A stretch of DNA of 64,000 nucleotides from CAWIHK01 sp963835935. Its GTDB lineage: Bacteria > Bacteroidota > Ignavibacteria > UBA10030 > CAVZMI01. Positions 44,839 through 52,477 of the stretch are shown here, one piece after another. The number at the start of each line of letters is the position of its first letter. Position 1 is the first letter of the stretch. Location of the stretch: NCBI GenBank assembly GCA_963835935.1, contig CAWIHK010000005.1, forward strand, positions 682,001-746,000. The letters run 5' to 3'. A model generated the notes under the pieces. That model did not search any database. It had not been told where the DNA came from and saw only the letters and a program-made list of their open reading frames with translations. The position numbers were made by a program, and so were the translations under genes.

Positions 44839-44870
44839 CCACATTCTGTTTAACAGGGTGTGGTTTTTTT
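44839..44870 (+). terminator. Rho-independent terminator in the leader of the fibre cluster
   Basis: Arms 44839-44850 and 44852-44863 (CCACA-tt-CTGTT against AACAG-gg-TGTGG) with one internal mismatch pair region and seven T after it (44864-44870). It separates the sigma-70-type promoter from the first gene of the cluster. Confidence 0.7.
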
Positions 44871-44892
44871 AATCAAAACAGGAAAAATATTT

Positions 44893-44908
44893 TGGCATGA
44901 GTATTGAT
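44893..44908 (+). promoter_or_regulatory. Sigma-54-like (-24/-12) promoter of the fibre cluster
   Basis: TGGCATGAGTATTGAT: the GG of the -24 element and a GA in place of the consensus GC at -12, 10 bases apart as required. It lies about 70 bases before the first start codon at 44978 and next to genes for an NtrC-type regulator and kinase. The match is one base short of consensus, and a weak sigma-70 reading of the same bases is possible. Confidence 0.4.
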
Positions 44909-44977
44909 TAATATAAAACCAAAGAATTGATAAGAGATTTTAAATAAATAAATAAACAATACAAAATGGAGGAAGTC

Positions 44978-45490
44978 ATGAAAAAATTAACAGTTCTTAT
45001 TCTTACGGTAGCGATGATTGCATTATTGTCGCAAATGAGTTTTTCTCAAAATGTGCAGACAGTCAATGTGACTGTTAGCGCCATAAACAAAGTTGCTTTG
45101 TCAACGAGTGCCGTAAGTGGTACTATAACGGCGCCTGGTACTATCACCTTGACAATCGGCACAGCAACGGCAGGAAATCCCACAATAACGGGAGCAGCGG
45201 ATAATTCAACAATATTGCGATTATGTTCAAAATACTGGTGCGACAATAGGTAATTAATCGCATAAATTAAGCTCTGATATTGGCACAGCAATGGTATTAC
45301 ATTAATGGTCGCTCTTGGATCGGGTAGTGCTGTTAATAATTGGTGGACGCCGTTGATCACTCACTGGCAACAGTTGCGTCAGGCGCGGGTAACCCACAAA
45401 TTACCTATACACCTAGTGCGTCACTAATTCATCGGTATTGCAGCAGGCACGCTTAATGGTTTGACAGTAACATATACATTGCATAACTAA
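44978..45490 (+). pseudogene. Decayed small exported pilin-like subunit (subunit 1)
   Basis: A strong GGAGG site and ATG 44978 begin a good signal peptide and about 75 residues (QNVQTVNVTVSAINKVALS), then the frame breaks at 45253. Pieces continue in other frames: YVQNTGATIGN, ALGSGSAVNNWW, SLATVASGAGNPQITYTPSASL and finally IGIAAGTLNGLTVTYTLHN with a stop at 45488-45490. The last piece matches the C-terminus of the next subunit, including a Gly 14 residues from the end. At least three indels are needed to restore one frame, so this is probably a real pseudogene. Confidence 0.75.
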
Positions 45491-45558
45491 TCTGAATGTC
45501 GCACTGTGTAAGCTTTATATATTAAAAGATTAAGTAAGATAAAACGTTCGGAATTGAA

Positions 45559-45687
45559 ATGAAAAATGTGAAAGAAAATATGATTGGTGTTGATGAAATA
45601 AGTCTGATGCTCTTTGATCAATTTGATGTGACACTGAAAGATGAAATGATTTCAACACTCCGAACACTACTCACATCGAGAAACTAA
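45559..45687 (+). CDS. Small open frame of 42 residues, unknown
   Basis: ATG 45559 to TAA 45685-45687. The peptide is acidic and helical-looking (KENMIGVDEISLMLFDQFDVTLKDEMISTLRTLL) with no signal sequence and no Cys. It sits between the decayed subunit and a terminator. No similarity is recognised and no strong ribosome site is seen, so it may not be expressed. Confidence 0.3.
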   Translation: MKNVKENMIGVDEISLMLFDQFDVTLKDEMISTLRTLLTSRN

Positions 45688-45703
45688 TGTGAGGATGCTG
45701 AAG

Positions 45704-45748
45704 AATCCGCGACCGATACATTCAAGATATTTGCCGCGGATTTTTTTT
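45704..45748 (+). terminator. Rho-independent terminator within the fibre cluster
   Basis: Perfect 8-base arms AATCCGCG (45704-45711) and CGCGGATT (45735-45742), then a T-run to 45748. It would stop or reduce transcription between the decayed first subunit and the rest of the cluster. Confidence 0.7.
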
Positions 45749-45765
45749 ACGCAGGGAATGAAGCA

Positions 45766-46273
45766 ATGACAAGTATAATTAAAATATTCAATAGAATTTT
45801 CATGGTGGCAGCGTTATTGTTTGCTATGGCGCCTTTTCCTGAAGGCACAACAAGCAACGGCGGCTCAAAGACTTACATTGCGCATCGGTGAAGTAAATAT
45901 AATCTCGTTAACACAGCCCGTGGTACAGTTTATCTTAGACCAAACCCAACAGGTGAACAATGATACCGTTTCAGTAACAAATTCCGAAGGGATGCTGCTT
46001 TGGATATCAAACGGTGAGAATAAGAAAATCACAATTGCTACAAATATAAGTGCACCACGATACATCTTAAAGGTTAATCCAATTAATTTGGCCGCCAATT
46101 CCGGTTTGACTGCAAATGAAGCGGTTCTTAGTGATAATTCGCCACACGACCTCATCATTGGTGTGACCCGTTCTTCAGGAAAATGTTCGCTCGGTATTAC
46201 TGCATCTGCCAGTCTTGCCGCAGGTATAGGAATCGAGGCCCAAACACTCACTTATACAATCACGGGAGATTAA
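45766..46273 (+). CDS. Pilin-like exported subunit 2, frameshift in the signal peptide
   Basis: ATG 45766 opens a typical signal peptide (IIKIFNRIFMVAALLFAMA), but that frame ends quickly. The protein continues one base out of frame from about 45830 (LKAQQATAAQRLTLRIGEVNI). Removing one base from the TTTTCC run near 45835-45840 joins both into about 168 residues. The mature domain is beta-rich and ends ...GIGIEAQTLTYTITGD: Gly at -14 with Ile, Tyr, Leu at -4, -6, -8, the beta-zipper pattern of chaperone-usher pilins. Either an assembly error, a switched-off gene or a slippage-controlled one. Confidence 0.7.
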
Positions 46274-46341
46274 TGAGATATTCTTGTATTTTGAATATAA
46301 ATATTATACATTATGATATTGGATACCGGAGTTAAACCTCT

Positions 46342-46824
46342 ATGAAATTATTGTTATATATTGCGTTTTTATTTATATTTATAGGCGCCTCAACCGGTAA
46401 TTTATTCTCACAATCGGGTACGAATCAAGTTACAGTTACAGTTGCTACATTGACATATATTAGTGTAAATCCAACTTCATTGAGTATGACAATTACTGCC
46501 GCCAATGCTGTTGCAGGACAAGATGCAATGACGATAACCAATCAATCATCGACGTTGTACTGGGCAACTAATGCCTCGCCGCGGAAAATTACAGTATACA
46601 CCGATAATGGAGCTCCCCTATTCACTTTACAAATATTAGCGCTTAATCCAACAGTCGGTACAGCTTCCGCGCAATTGACTTTATCGACAACTGCGGCTGA
46701 TTTTATAACAAATATAGCCCGATCAATGGGATCATGCCTGTTGAAATATACAGGTACGGCTTTAGCTTCTAAGGGAACTGGAACGGATACTCATCATTTA
46801 ACTTTTACTGTTCAAACACAATAA
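46342..46824 (+). CDS. Pilin-like exported subunit 3
   Basis: 160 residues with a signal peptide ending near LFSQ. The mature part is beta-rich and Thr/Ser/Ala-rich (TNQVTVTVATLTYISVNPTSLSM) with one Cys in GSCLLKY. It shares with subunits 2 and 4 the block AADFITNIARSMGS..LLKYTGTA and the C-terminal strand GTDTHHLTFTVQTQ: Gly at -14 and Val, Phe, Leu at -4, -6, -8. Probably a structural subunit exported to the periplasm and assembled by donor-strand exchange. The alternating hydrophobics just after the signal cleavage site would serve as the donor strand. Confidence 0.75.
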   Translation: MKLLLYIAFLFIFIGASTGNLFSQSGTNQVTVTVATLTYISVNPTSLSMTITAANAVAGQDAMTITNQSSTLYWATNASPRKITVYTDNGAPLFTLQILALNPTVGTASAQLTLSTTAADFITNIARSMGSCLLKYTGTALASKGTGTDTHHLTFTVQTQ

Positions 46825-46841
46825 ATGATTCGGCAAAAAAG

Positions 46842-47345
46842 ATGAAAACTCATAGATTAAAAGTTTTTTTAGTTTTTTCAGCAATGGGGCTTTTTTTTAT
46901 ACTTTACAATAATTTAAATGCTCAGGCTATGCGGTTAATAGTAAATGGCGGCAACCAGACGATGAATATTACTACGGGAACTTCAACAACCCAACCGCTT
47001 TCCGTTCCAAACACCACATGCACAATCAGTTACTCGCAACGTCTTGCAGGAACAACAACAAAGAAAGTAACTGTTTCGGCAACGTGCCCCACACAAGAGT
47101 TTACATTAACGGTTCTTGCAACACCCCCTACTGGTGGAGGTACCGCTGTAACACCGGCAATAAACTTAATCAATAATATGGCAGCTGCCGATTTCATCAG
47201 GAATATTCCAGGAAATAATGGAACGACAAGAATATCATACACAGCCGGATTGACGTACATCGCCTCTGCGACGTATGCGCAGGGAAATAGTACGGATTTT
47301 GGCAATGATGTCTATACGATTACATATACATTAACAACTCAATAA
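46842..47345 (+). CDS. Pilin-like exported subunit 4
   Basis: 167 residues with a signal peptide ending near NAQA. Two Cys (TTCTISYSQ and SATCPTQEF) could form a disulfide across the first sheet. The common AADFIRNIPGNNGT..ISYTAGLTYI block and the C-terminal strand FGNDVYTITYTLTTQ follow, with Gly at -14 and Leu, Tyr, Ile, Tyr at -4, -6, -8, -10. It ends 7 bases before the chaperone-like gene, so subunits 3 and 4, the chaperone-like and the usher-like genes form one unit. Confidence 0.75.
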   Translation: MKTHRLKVFLVFSAMGLFFILYNNLNAQAMRLIVNGGNQTMNITTGTSTTQPLSVPNTTCTISYSQRLAGTTTKKVTVSATCPTQEFTLTVLATPPTGGGTAVTPAINLINNMAAADFIRNIPGNNGTTRISYTAGLTYIASATYAQGNSTDFGNDVYTITYTLTTQ

Positions 47346-47352
47346 GGATTTT

Positions 47353-48171
47353 ATGCAAAAACTTCTGATGTGCGGAGCGCTCTTTGTTGTTCTTCTTCCG
47401 GGCCAACTCCAGTCTCAGATTTCTGTGATAGGAGATTTGAGCAGAGATCGTGAAGCACAGGCCGGAGAGAAATACGAAGAAACTATTATGCTTCGAAACG
47501 ACAGTAATGAACCGCAGGAAGCGAAGATCTATCAAACCGATTACTCTTTCAAGTGTGATGGAACAAGCAACTATGGCGAACCCGGAACATCGCCTCGCTC
47601 GAACGCAAAATGGATTGTATATAGTCCGACTTTTTTTACTGTTCCACCATTATCAAACGCAACAGTCTCTTACACAGTCACTGTCCCGACCGACACAGGC
47701 AGTGCTAAACTGATCGGAACGTATTGGAGCATGATTATGGTGGAAGGAATTTCAAAAGGATCGGGTGAATCTTCCACGCCTACCGATCCCAAAAAGGTGC
47801 AGATGGGCATCAGGCAGACAATACGTTACGGCATCCAGATTGCAACCCATATTGCGAAAACGGGACAGAAGAGTATCCATTTTCTTGACACTAAATTGGT
47901 TGCGGGAAAAGCCGGCGAACGAACGCTGGTGATCAATATCGAGAATAATGGAGATATAGGATTCCGGCCCGATGTGTATGTGGAGCTTTTCAACGATAAA
48001 GGTGTTTCTATAGGAAAATTTCCGGGAGCAAAATATAGAATTTATCCCGGAACTTCTGTACGACAAAAGATCGATCTGACAAAAGTACCCTCGGGAACTT
48101 ATAAAGCGATGGTTGTTGTCGATGGCGGTGGTGAAGATATTTTTGGCGCACAACAAACTTTAAAATTTTGA
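47353..48171 (+). CDS. Periplasmic Ig-like protein, candidate fibre chaperone
   Basis: 272 residues with a signal peptide ending near QLQSQ. Two immunoglobulin-like beta domains are suggested: residues 23-130 (EKYEETIMLRNDSNEPQEAKIYQ, then KWIVYSPTFFTVPPLSNATVSYTVTVP and GTYWSMIMVE) and 150-272 (TLVINIENNGDIGFRPDVYVELFND, ending in IDLTKVPSGTYKAMVVVDGG). The first recalls both pilus chaperones (PapD/CsuC) and the DUF916-type WxL-interacting domain. Its place between pilin-like subunits and an outer-membrane protein, with the end overlapping the usher-like frame, argues for the chaperone role. Not proven: the PapD cleft Arg/Lys cannot be assigned by eye. Confidence 0.65.
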   Translation: MQKLLMCGALFVVLLPGQLQSQISVIGDLSRDREAQAGEKYEETIMLRNDSNEPQEAKIYQTDYSFKCDGTSNYGEPGTSPRSNAKWIVYSPTFFTVPPLSNATVSYTVTVPTDTGSAKLIGTYWSMIMVEGISKGSGESSTPTDPKKVQMGIRQTIRYGIQIATHIAKTGQKSIHFLDTKLVAGKAGERTLVINIENNGDIGFRPDVYVELFNDKGVSIGKFPGAKYRIYPGTSVRQKIDLTKVPSGTYKAMVVVDGGGEDIFGAQQTLKF

Positions 48172-48197
48172 CGCAGCGTTTAAAAATAAATCATACC

Positions 48198-51100
48198 ATG
48201 AATCCGGTTCGGTTCGGCCGGATTTTTTTTCATTTCTCGTTCAGTATTATCTTCTTGAGTCTGATTCAGCAAGCCTTATCGCAAACGGTCGAGTTGCGTA
48301 CATCGACAGTTGAGGCAGTCGAATCGTTGCCGGGAAAAATAATGACTTTAGGCATATCGATTACTAATCGAACGATGGAAAATTTGAGTTTAGAAGGAGA
48401 AACCACACTTCCATCAGGATGGCGATTTGTAACACGACTTATTCCCATCGAACTCGGGGCAGGTCGGAACGACGTTATTCTTTTGAGTTTTTCTACTCCC
48501 CCCGAAACACCATCCGGTGACTATACAATACTATTTCATGTTCGTCGCGCACGATCGAGTATCGACGAAGCAGAGTTATCAGTCGTTGTTTCTATCCTTC
48601 CTGTTCGAACTATCGAACTTAGCTTTATCGATGCACCGCGTTTCGTTGTTGCAGGTGAGAAGATTACAGCGACATTCCAAATAACGAATACCGGAAACAG
48701 CAATGCAGTTGTTTATTTGCGGCCTCAAACTGTCGGTATCGACAGTGTTTTCCTCGATAATCTGCAAGTCGAATTGAAACCAAGCGAATCACATACGATA
48801 AATGCAACCGGCGTTTCCCGCCCAAACCTGAAGGAAAAAACTCACGCTTTAATCGAAATATATGCAGCTTTAAAAAACGATTCAACTATGCAGGTCCACA
48901 CGTCGGCATCGACAGATATAATTCCGCGGGGCGAAGCTCTCGAAAATGACATTTATAAGTTTCCGGTCACTGTAAATATACGAGGTGTTGCCGGCGACCA
49001 TAGTATTCGACCTCAGATCGAAATTTCAGGCGCTGCGCCATGCACTCAATTTGGTAAAGATCGCCTTGACATCCTTATGCGCACACCCGAAACTCTTTCA
49101 CAGTCGATACTCGGAACCCGGGATGAATATCGTATCGGCTATCAAAGTTCTGCGGTCGATTTGTATGCAGGAGATCGGAATTACTCGCTCACACCGTTGA
49201 CGGAATATGGTCGTCCTGCGTTTGGCGCTGGAAGCCGGTTATCTTATTCATCCCTCACCGTAGGAGGATTTTATAATGAAACGCGTTTTTTGTCTCCGAT
49301 ACAAAAAGAAGCTGCCGGGTTTGTTGCTCTCAAACCGTGGGATGTATTAACAACGAGTGTAAATTTCTTGAACGTAGAAAATCCTGAACAAAATTCAATC
49401 ATGTCGTATCGCATTTTTTCACAGCCATGGAGAGGAAGCGAGGCAGAAATTGAATATGGACGTAGCAATGGTGATCTGGGAACGGGGGACGCCTTCTACG
49501 GCCGTTTTTTGGCCCAAACGAAATGGTTGTCAGGTGAAATTCGCCGAATAGATGCTCAACCGAATTTTGGAGGTTATTACCGGGATTTACTCTCGACATC
49601 AATCTCACTTTCTCTTACACCATTACAACGATTCAGAATAGACGGTTTTTATCATGATGACCAAAGAAATCGCAATTTTGATACAACACAGTATACGGCT
49701 CCACGTGATAGATATTTTCAAATCGGCTGCGGATATTCGGACAACTTAGCCGTTTCTTATCGATGGACGGATCAACAAGATCTTCTTCCCAACCCGCAGT
49801 ATAATACACACGATGAATTGCTTCAAATTCGACCCGGCGTCAATTTTAGATGGATCGGTTTATTGGGGGACGTCGATATTGAACACACTCGTGATAAATT
49901 ATCAGGCAATGAAGCGCTTTCCACGCGGTACTCTCTTAATGCCAGTATCAATTTCAAAGGAGGCCATGATCTTAGTTTGTTATCGGAATACGCAGACGAA
50001 GTGAATCCGACAACGACACCTATGGAGAGGCAGAAGCGGGTTTCTTTTGGGTTGAATGGATTGCTTCGTCTTTCTGAGAAGACTTCCTTGCGTGGGGATG
50101 TGTACAGCGACGTTGCACAGTCATCTGTTACACAAACGTACACAATCATAGATGCAATGTTAGAACATGTATTTCCGTTTAATCATATAATTCGTTTAAC
50201 AGTTCGTTCAACTCAACTCATATCGTCCTCATACGAAACAAACAATATCGCAGTTCTCGCGGAATATATTATTCCTATTGGTATTCCATTCGGGCGAGTC
50301 GGCGAAGTTTCCGAATTGAACGGCCATGTTATAGATGTTGAAAAGAACCGCCCGCTTCCGAATATTTTGGTGTATGCAGGAAATGCGACTGCAGTGACGA
50401 ATGATAATGGAGAATTTCATTTCACTTCCCTCTCTCCGGGAGAAATATATCTTCAGATCGATAGAGCGACGATCGGTTATAAATGTGTTACAACTCAACC
50501 GGAACCTGTCGAAATCACACTACACGGCGGTGATATCCGAAGTTTCGATTTTGGTATCGTGCGTAGCGCGACCGTGACGGGAACCGTTACACTGTATGAA
50601 TTCGAAAATACTTCAGTACTCGATACTACTTTTCGGACGATACCGGTTAAACCACAATCAGACATGTACGTTCAATTGTCAAAAGGCACGGAGTTATATC
50701 GAAGAATTACCGACAACCACGGCCGATTTGTTTTCAATGATTTGCGTCCGGGCAAGTGGATTCTCAGTGTGCCTGAAGGTCAACTTCCTGAAAATCATTA
50801 TTTGGAAAAAGAGACAATTGAATTTGAAATTAAAGCAGGGGAAAGCCGGGATATTTTAATAAATATTCTTCCTCGCCGCCGGTCAGTAAAAATATTGCAG
50901 GAAGGAAATTTAATTGAAGAAAAACCGACACCACAACAATCTAAAAAAATAATTCAACCATCTTTAAAAACTCCGGGTACAGTCCCAATTATTCAATTTC
51001 GCAAGGATAAAAAGGGATATGTCGCACAGATTTCATCATGGGCCAATGCAGAAAAAGCAAATCTGGAAAAGAATCGTATTCAACAAAAATCAAAATATAC

Positions 51101-51218
51101 TCCTTTCATCGAAAAAATAGATTTACCCGGAATCGGTATCCGCTATCGAGTTTTCATCGGTGTGTTTTCCACACGTGAAGAAGCTGAAACAGCATTCCGT
51201 TCTCTTCAAACAAAATAA
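48198..51218 (+). CDS. Outer-membrane usher-like protein with NEW3/Ig, barrel, regulatory-like and SPOR domains
   Basis: 1006 residues from ATG 48198 (an in-frame TTG at 48168 overlaps the chaperone-like gene). Signal peptide to about 30; a NEW3/CARDB-like Ig pair (about 35-235, e.g. ISITNRTMENLSLEGE and SGWRF); a long region of alternating aromatic strands (about 260-710: VDLYAGDRNYSL, GAGSRLSYSSLTVGGF, YYRDLLSTSISLSLTP) that looks like a 20+-strand outer-membrane barrel; one or two carboxypeptidase-regulatory-like domains (about 710-890: LNGHVIDVEKNRPLPNILVY, FNDLRPGKWILSV), the plug/C-terminal-domain type seen in ushers; and a C-terminal SPOR domain (last 75 residues, ending YRVFIGVFSTREEAETAF). 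The last has no precedent I know in ushers. Predicted channel for the subunits, tethered to peptidoglycan. Confidence 0.7.
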   Translation: MNPVRFGRIFFHFSFSIIFLSLIQQALSQTVELRTSTVEAVESLPGKIMTLGISITNRTMENLSLEGETTLPSGWRFVTRLIPIELGAGRNDVILLSFSTPPETPSGDYTILFHVRRARSSIDEAELSVVVSILPVRTIELSFIDAPRFVVAGEKITATFQITNTGNSNAVVYLRPQTVGIDSVFLDNLQVELKPSESHTINATGVSRPNLKEKTHALIEIYAALKNDSTMQVHTSASTDIIPRGEALENDIYKFPVTVNIRGVAGDHSIRPQIEISGAAPCTQFGKDRLDILMRTPETLSQSILGTRDEYRIGYQSSAVDLYAGDRNYSLTPLTEYGRPAFGAGSRLSYSSLTVGGFYNETRFLSPIQKEAAGFVALKPWDVLTTSVNFLNVENPEQNSIMSYRIFSQPWRGSEAEIEYGRSNGDLGTGDAFYGRFLAQTKWLSGEIRRIDAQPNFGGYYRDLLSTSISLSLTPLQRFRIDGFYHDDQRNRNFDTTQYTAPRDRYFQIGCGYSDNLAVSYRWTDQQDLLPNPQYNTHDELLQIRPGVNFRWIGLLGDVDIEHTRDKLSGNEALSTRYSLNASINFKGGHDLSLLSEYADEVNPTTTPMERQKRVSFGLNGLLRLSEKTSLRGDVYSDVAQSSVTQTYTIIDAMLEHVFPFNHIIRLTVRSTQLISSSYETNNIAVLAEYIIPIGIPFGRVGEVSELNGHVIDVEKNRPLPNILVYAGNATAVTNDNGEFHFTSLSPGEIYLQIDRATIGYKCVTTQPEPVEITLHGGDIRSFDFGIVRSATVTGTVTLYEFENTSVLDTTFRTIPVKPQSDMYVQLSKGTELYRRITDNHGRFVFNDLRPGKWILSVPEGQLPENHYLEKETIEFEIKAGESRDILINILPRRRSVKILQEGNLIEEKPTPQQSKKIIQPSLKTPGTVPIIQFRKDKKGYVAQISSWANAEKANLEKNRIQQKSKYTPFIEKIDLPGIGIRYRVFIGVFSTREEAETAFRSLQTK

Positions 51219-51474
51219 CGCTGATTCAATTTGTAAACTTGTAAATCTACACCCACTCCTTTTTGAAGAAATTTCACATTTTACGTTTTGTTTTAATTAT
51301 CCCATTTTTCGGCATAACTGTAAGTGGTTTATTTATAATTAGTTGTCGGTCGGCATTTTTTTTCTCCTGATAAATTTCTGTGGCATCCCCTTTGATTCAA
51401 TGATAAGTGTACAAGGGAGTGTAACTATCATGGAACCCAAGGTGACAAAAGAAACGTTAAGGAGAATGAAGGCA

Positions 51475-51969
51475 ATGAAGACCGAATTTGGGAAAATATT
51501 GATATGTGGTTTGTTGCTGACATCCGGAGCGGTTCAGGCACAGAGTGGAAGAGCAAGCGTTCAGCAACACATCACTATAGAAGTAAGGCCAATCACAGCT
51601 ATTAGTGTTACTGGAAATCCCCAGGCGCTTATTATCAAGGAAATACCGACAGGAAAGAATTATACAACGGTGACGGACGAAAATACTTCTTATTCAGTAT
51701 TAACTAATCGTGAGAATATAAGGATCGTAGCATCAATCAATCAGCCGATGCCTTTTGGTACAAAATTGATGATAGATTTAGAGTCATCAAAAGGAATGAG
51801 TGCGGGAATGGTTGATATATCCGAAGCGCTCACACCGGTAACCGCTGTTTCCGGCGTCGGGCATGGAAGTGATCGTCAAAAAACAATTAGATATTCTTTT
51901 GCAGCAAACAGTAATGCGGGTGATATTGGAATGGATTCCCGAATTGTCACATTAACAGTCACGGATTGA
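51475..51969 (+). CDS. Exported subunit 5 (pilin-like)
   Basis: 164 residues from ATG 51475 behind an AAGGAG site; longer in-frame starts upstream add a non-signal N-terminus. The signal peptide ends near VQAQ. The mature domain is beta-rich (ASVQQHITIEVRPITAISVTGN) and ends GMDSRIVTLTVTD with Gly at -13. It is closely matched in layout by the next gene, four bases downstream. The region 51219-51474 between it and the usher-like gene holds no other gene. Possibly a tip, anchor or minor subunit added after the main ones. Confidence 0.65.
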   Translation: MKTEFGKILICGLLLTSGAVQAQSGRASVQQHITIEVRPITAISVTGNPQALIIKEIPTGKNYTTVTDENTSYSVLTNRENIRIVASINQPMPFGTKLMIDLESSKGMSAGMVDISEALTPVTAVSGVGHGSDRQKTIRYSFAANSNAGDIGMDSRIVTLTVTD

Positions 51970-51972
51970 ACT

Positions 51973-52419
51973 ATGAAAACGCTCATTTTTTCTTTGATAA
52001 TCTGCTTCATTGTTGTAAGCAGCGGATTTGGACAAACGACGAACAAAACAACTCAGGTTGTGACGTTCGGAATTTCCGTAAAAAAGAATGTTCAACTTGC
52101 GAACGACATAATCACCGTCGATCCTTCGCAACAGACTGCAGGCCAACCGTCGGCGATTGTGTTGAGCGGCGATAAAAAGAACACGAGAATTTCAGCCATG
52201 CTAGATCAACCGCTTCCGACAGGAACTTTACTGACATTGAACGTAAACCAAAAAATTACCACAAATCTTAAAGCGAATACAGCTATCGATGTTCTAAATG
52301 ATGGTTCGATTCTGTCGGGAAATGATGAAGCGCGAATTGATTTGCAATATCGGCTGACTTCATTCGGACACTCCGGCGGAATAGAGAACCGGCAAGTTGT
52401 TTTTACAGTAACCGACTAG
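51973..52419 (+). CDS. Exported subunit 6 (pilin-like)
   Basis: 148 residues with a signal peptide ending near GFGQ. The mature domain (TQVVTFGISVKKNVQLANDIITVDP) ends HSGGIENRQVVFTVTD, with Gly at -13 and -14 and alternating Val/Phe in the last strand. Like subunit 5 it lacks the DFIxNI block of subunits 2-4, so the two form their own pair. A terminator follows. Confidence 0.65.
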   Translation: MKTLIFSLIICFIVVSSGFGQTTNKTTQVVTFGISVKKNVQLANDIITVDPSQQTAGQPSAIVLSGDKKNTRISAMLDQPLPTGTLLTLNVNQKITTNLKANTAIDVLNDGSILSGNDEARIDLQYRLTSFGHSGGIENRQVVFTVTD

Positions 52420-52444
52420 GGAACATTCCTTAGCTAGCCAGGGG

Positions 52445-52477
52445 AAAAACCTGCGGATCTGATCTGCAGGTTTTTTT
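52445..52477 (+). terminator. Rho-independent terminator at the end of the fibre cluster
   Basis: Arms 52445-52454 (AAAAACCTGC) and 52466-52475 (GCAGGTTTTT) with an inner GATC pairing and T-run to 52477. It also covers the 3' end of the convergent lptG gene. Confidence 0.8.
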
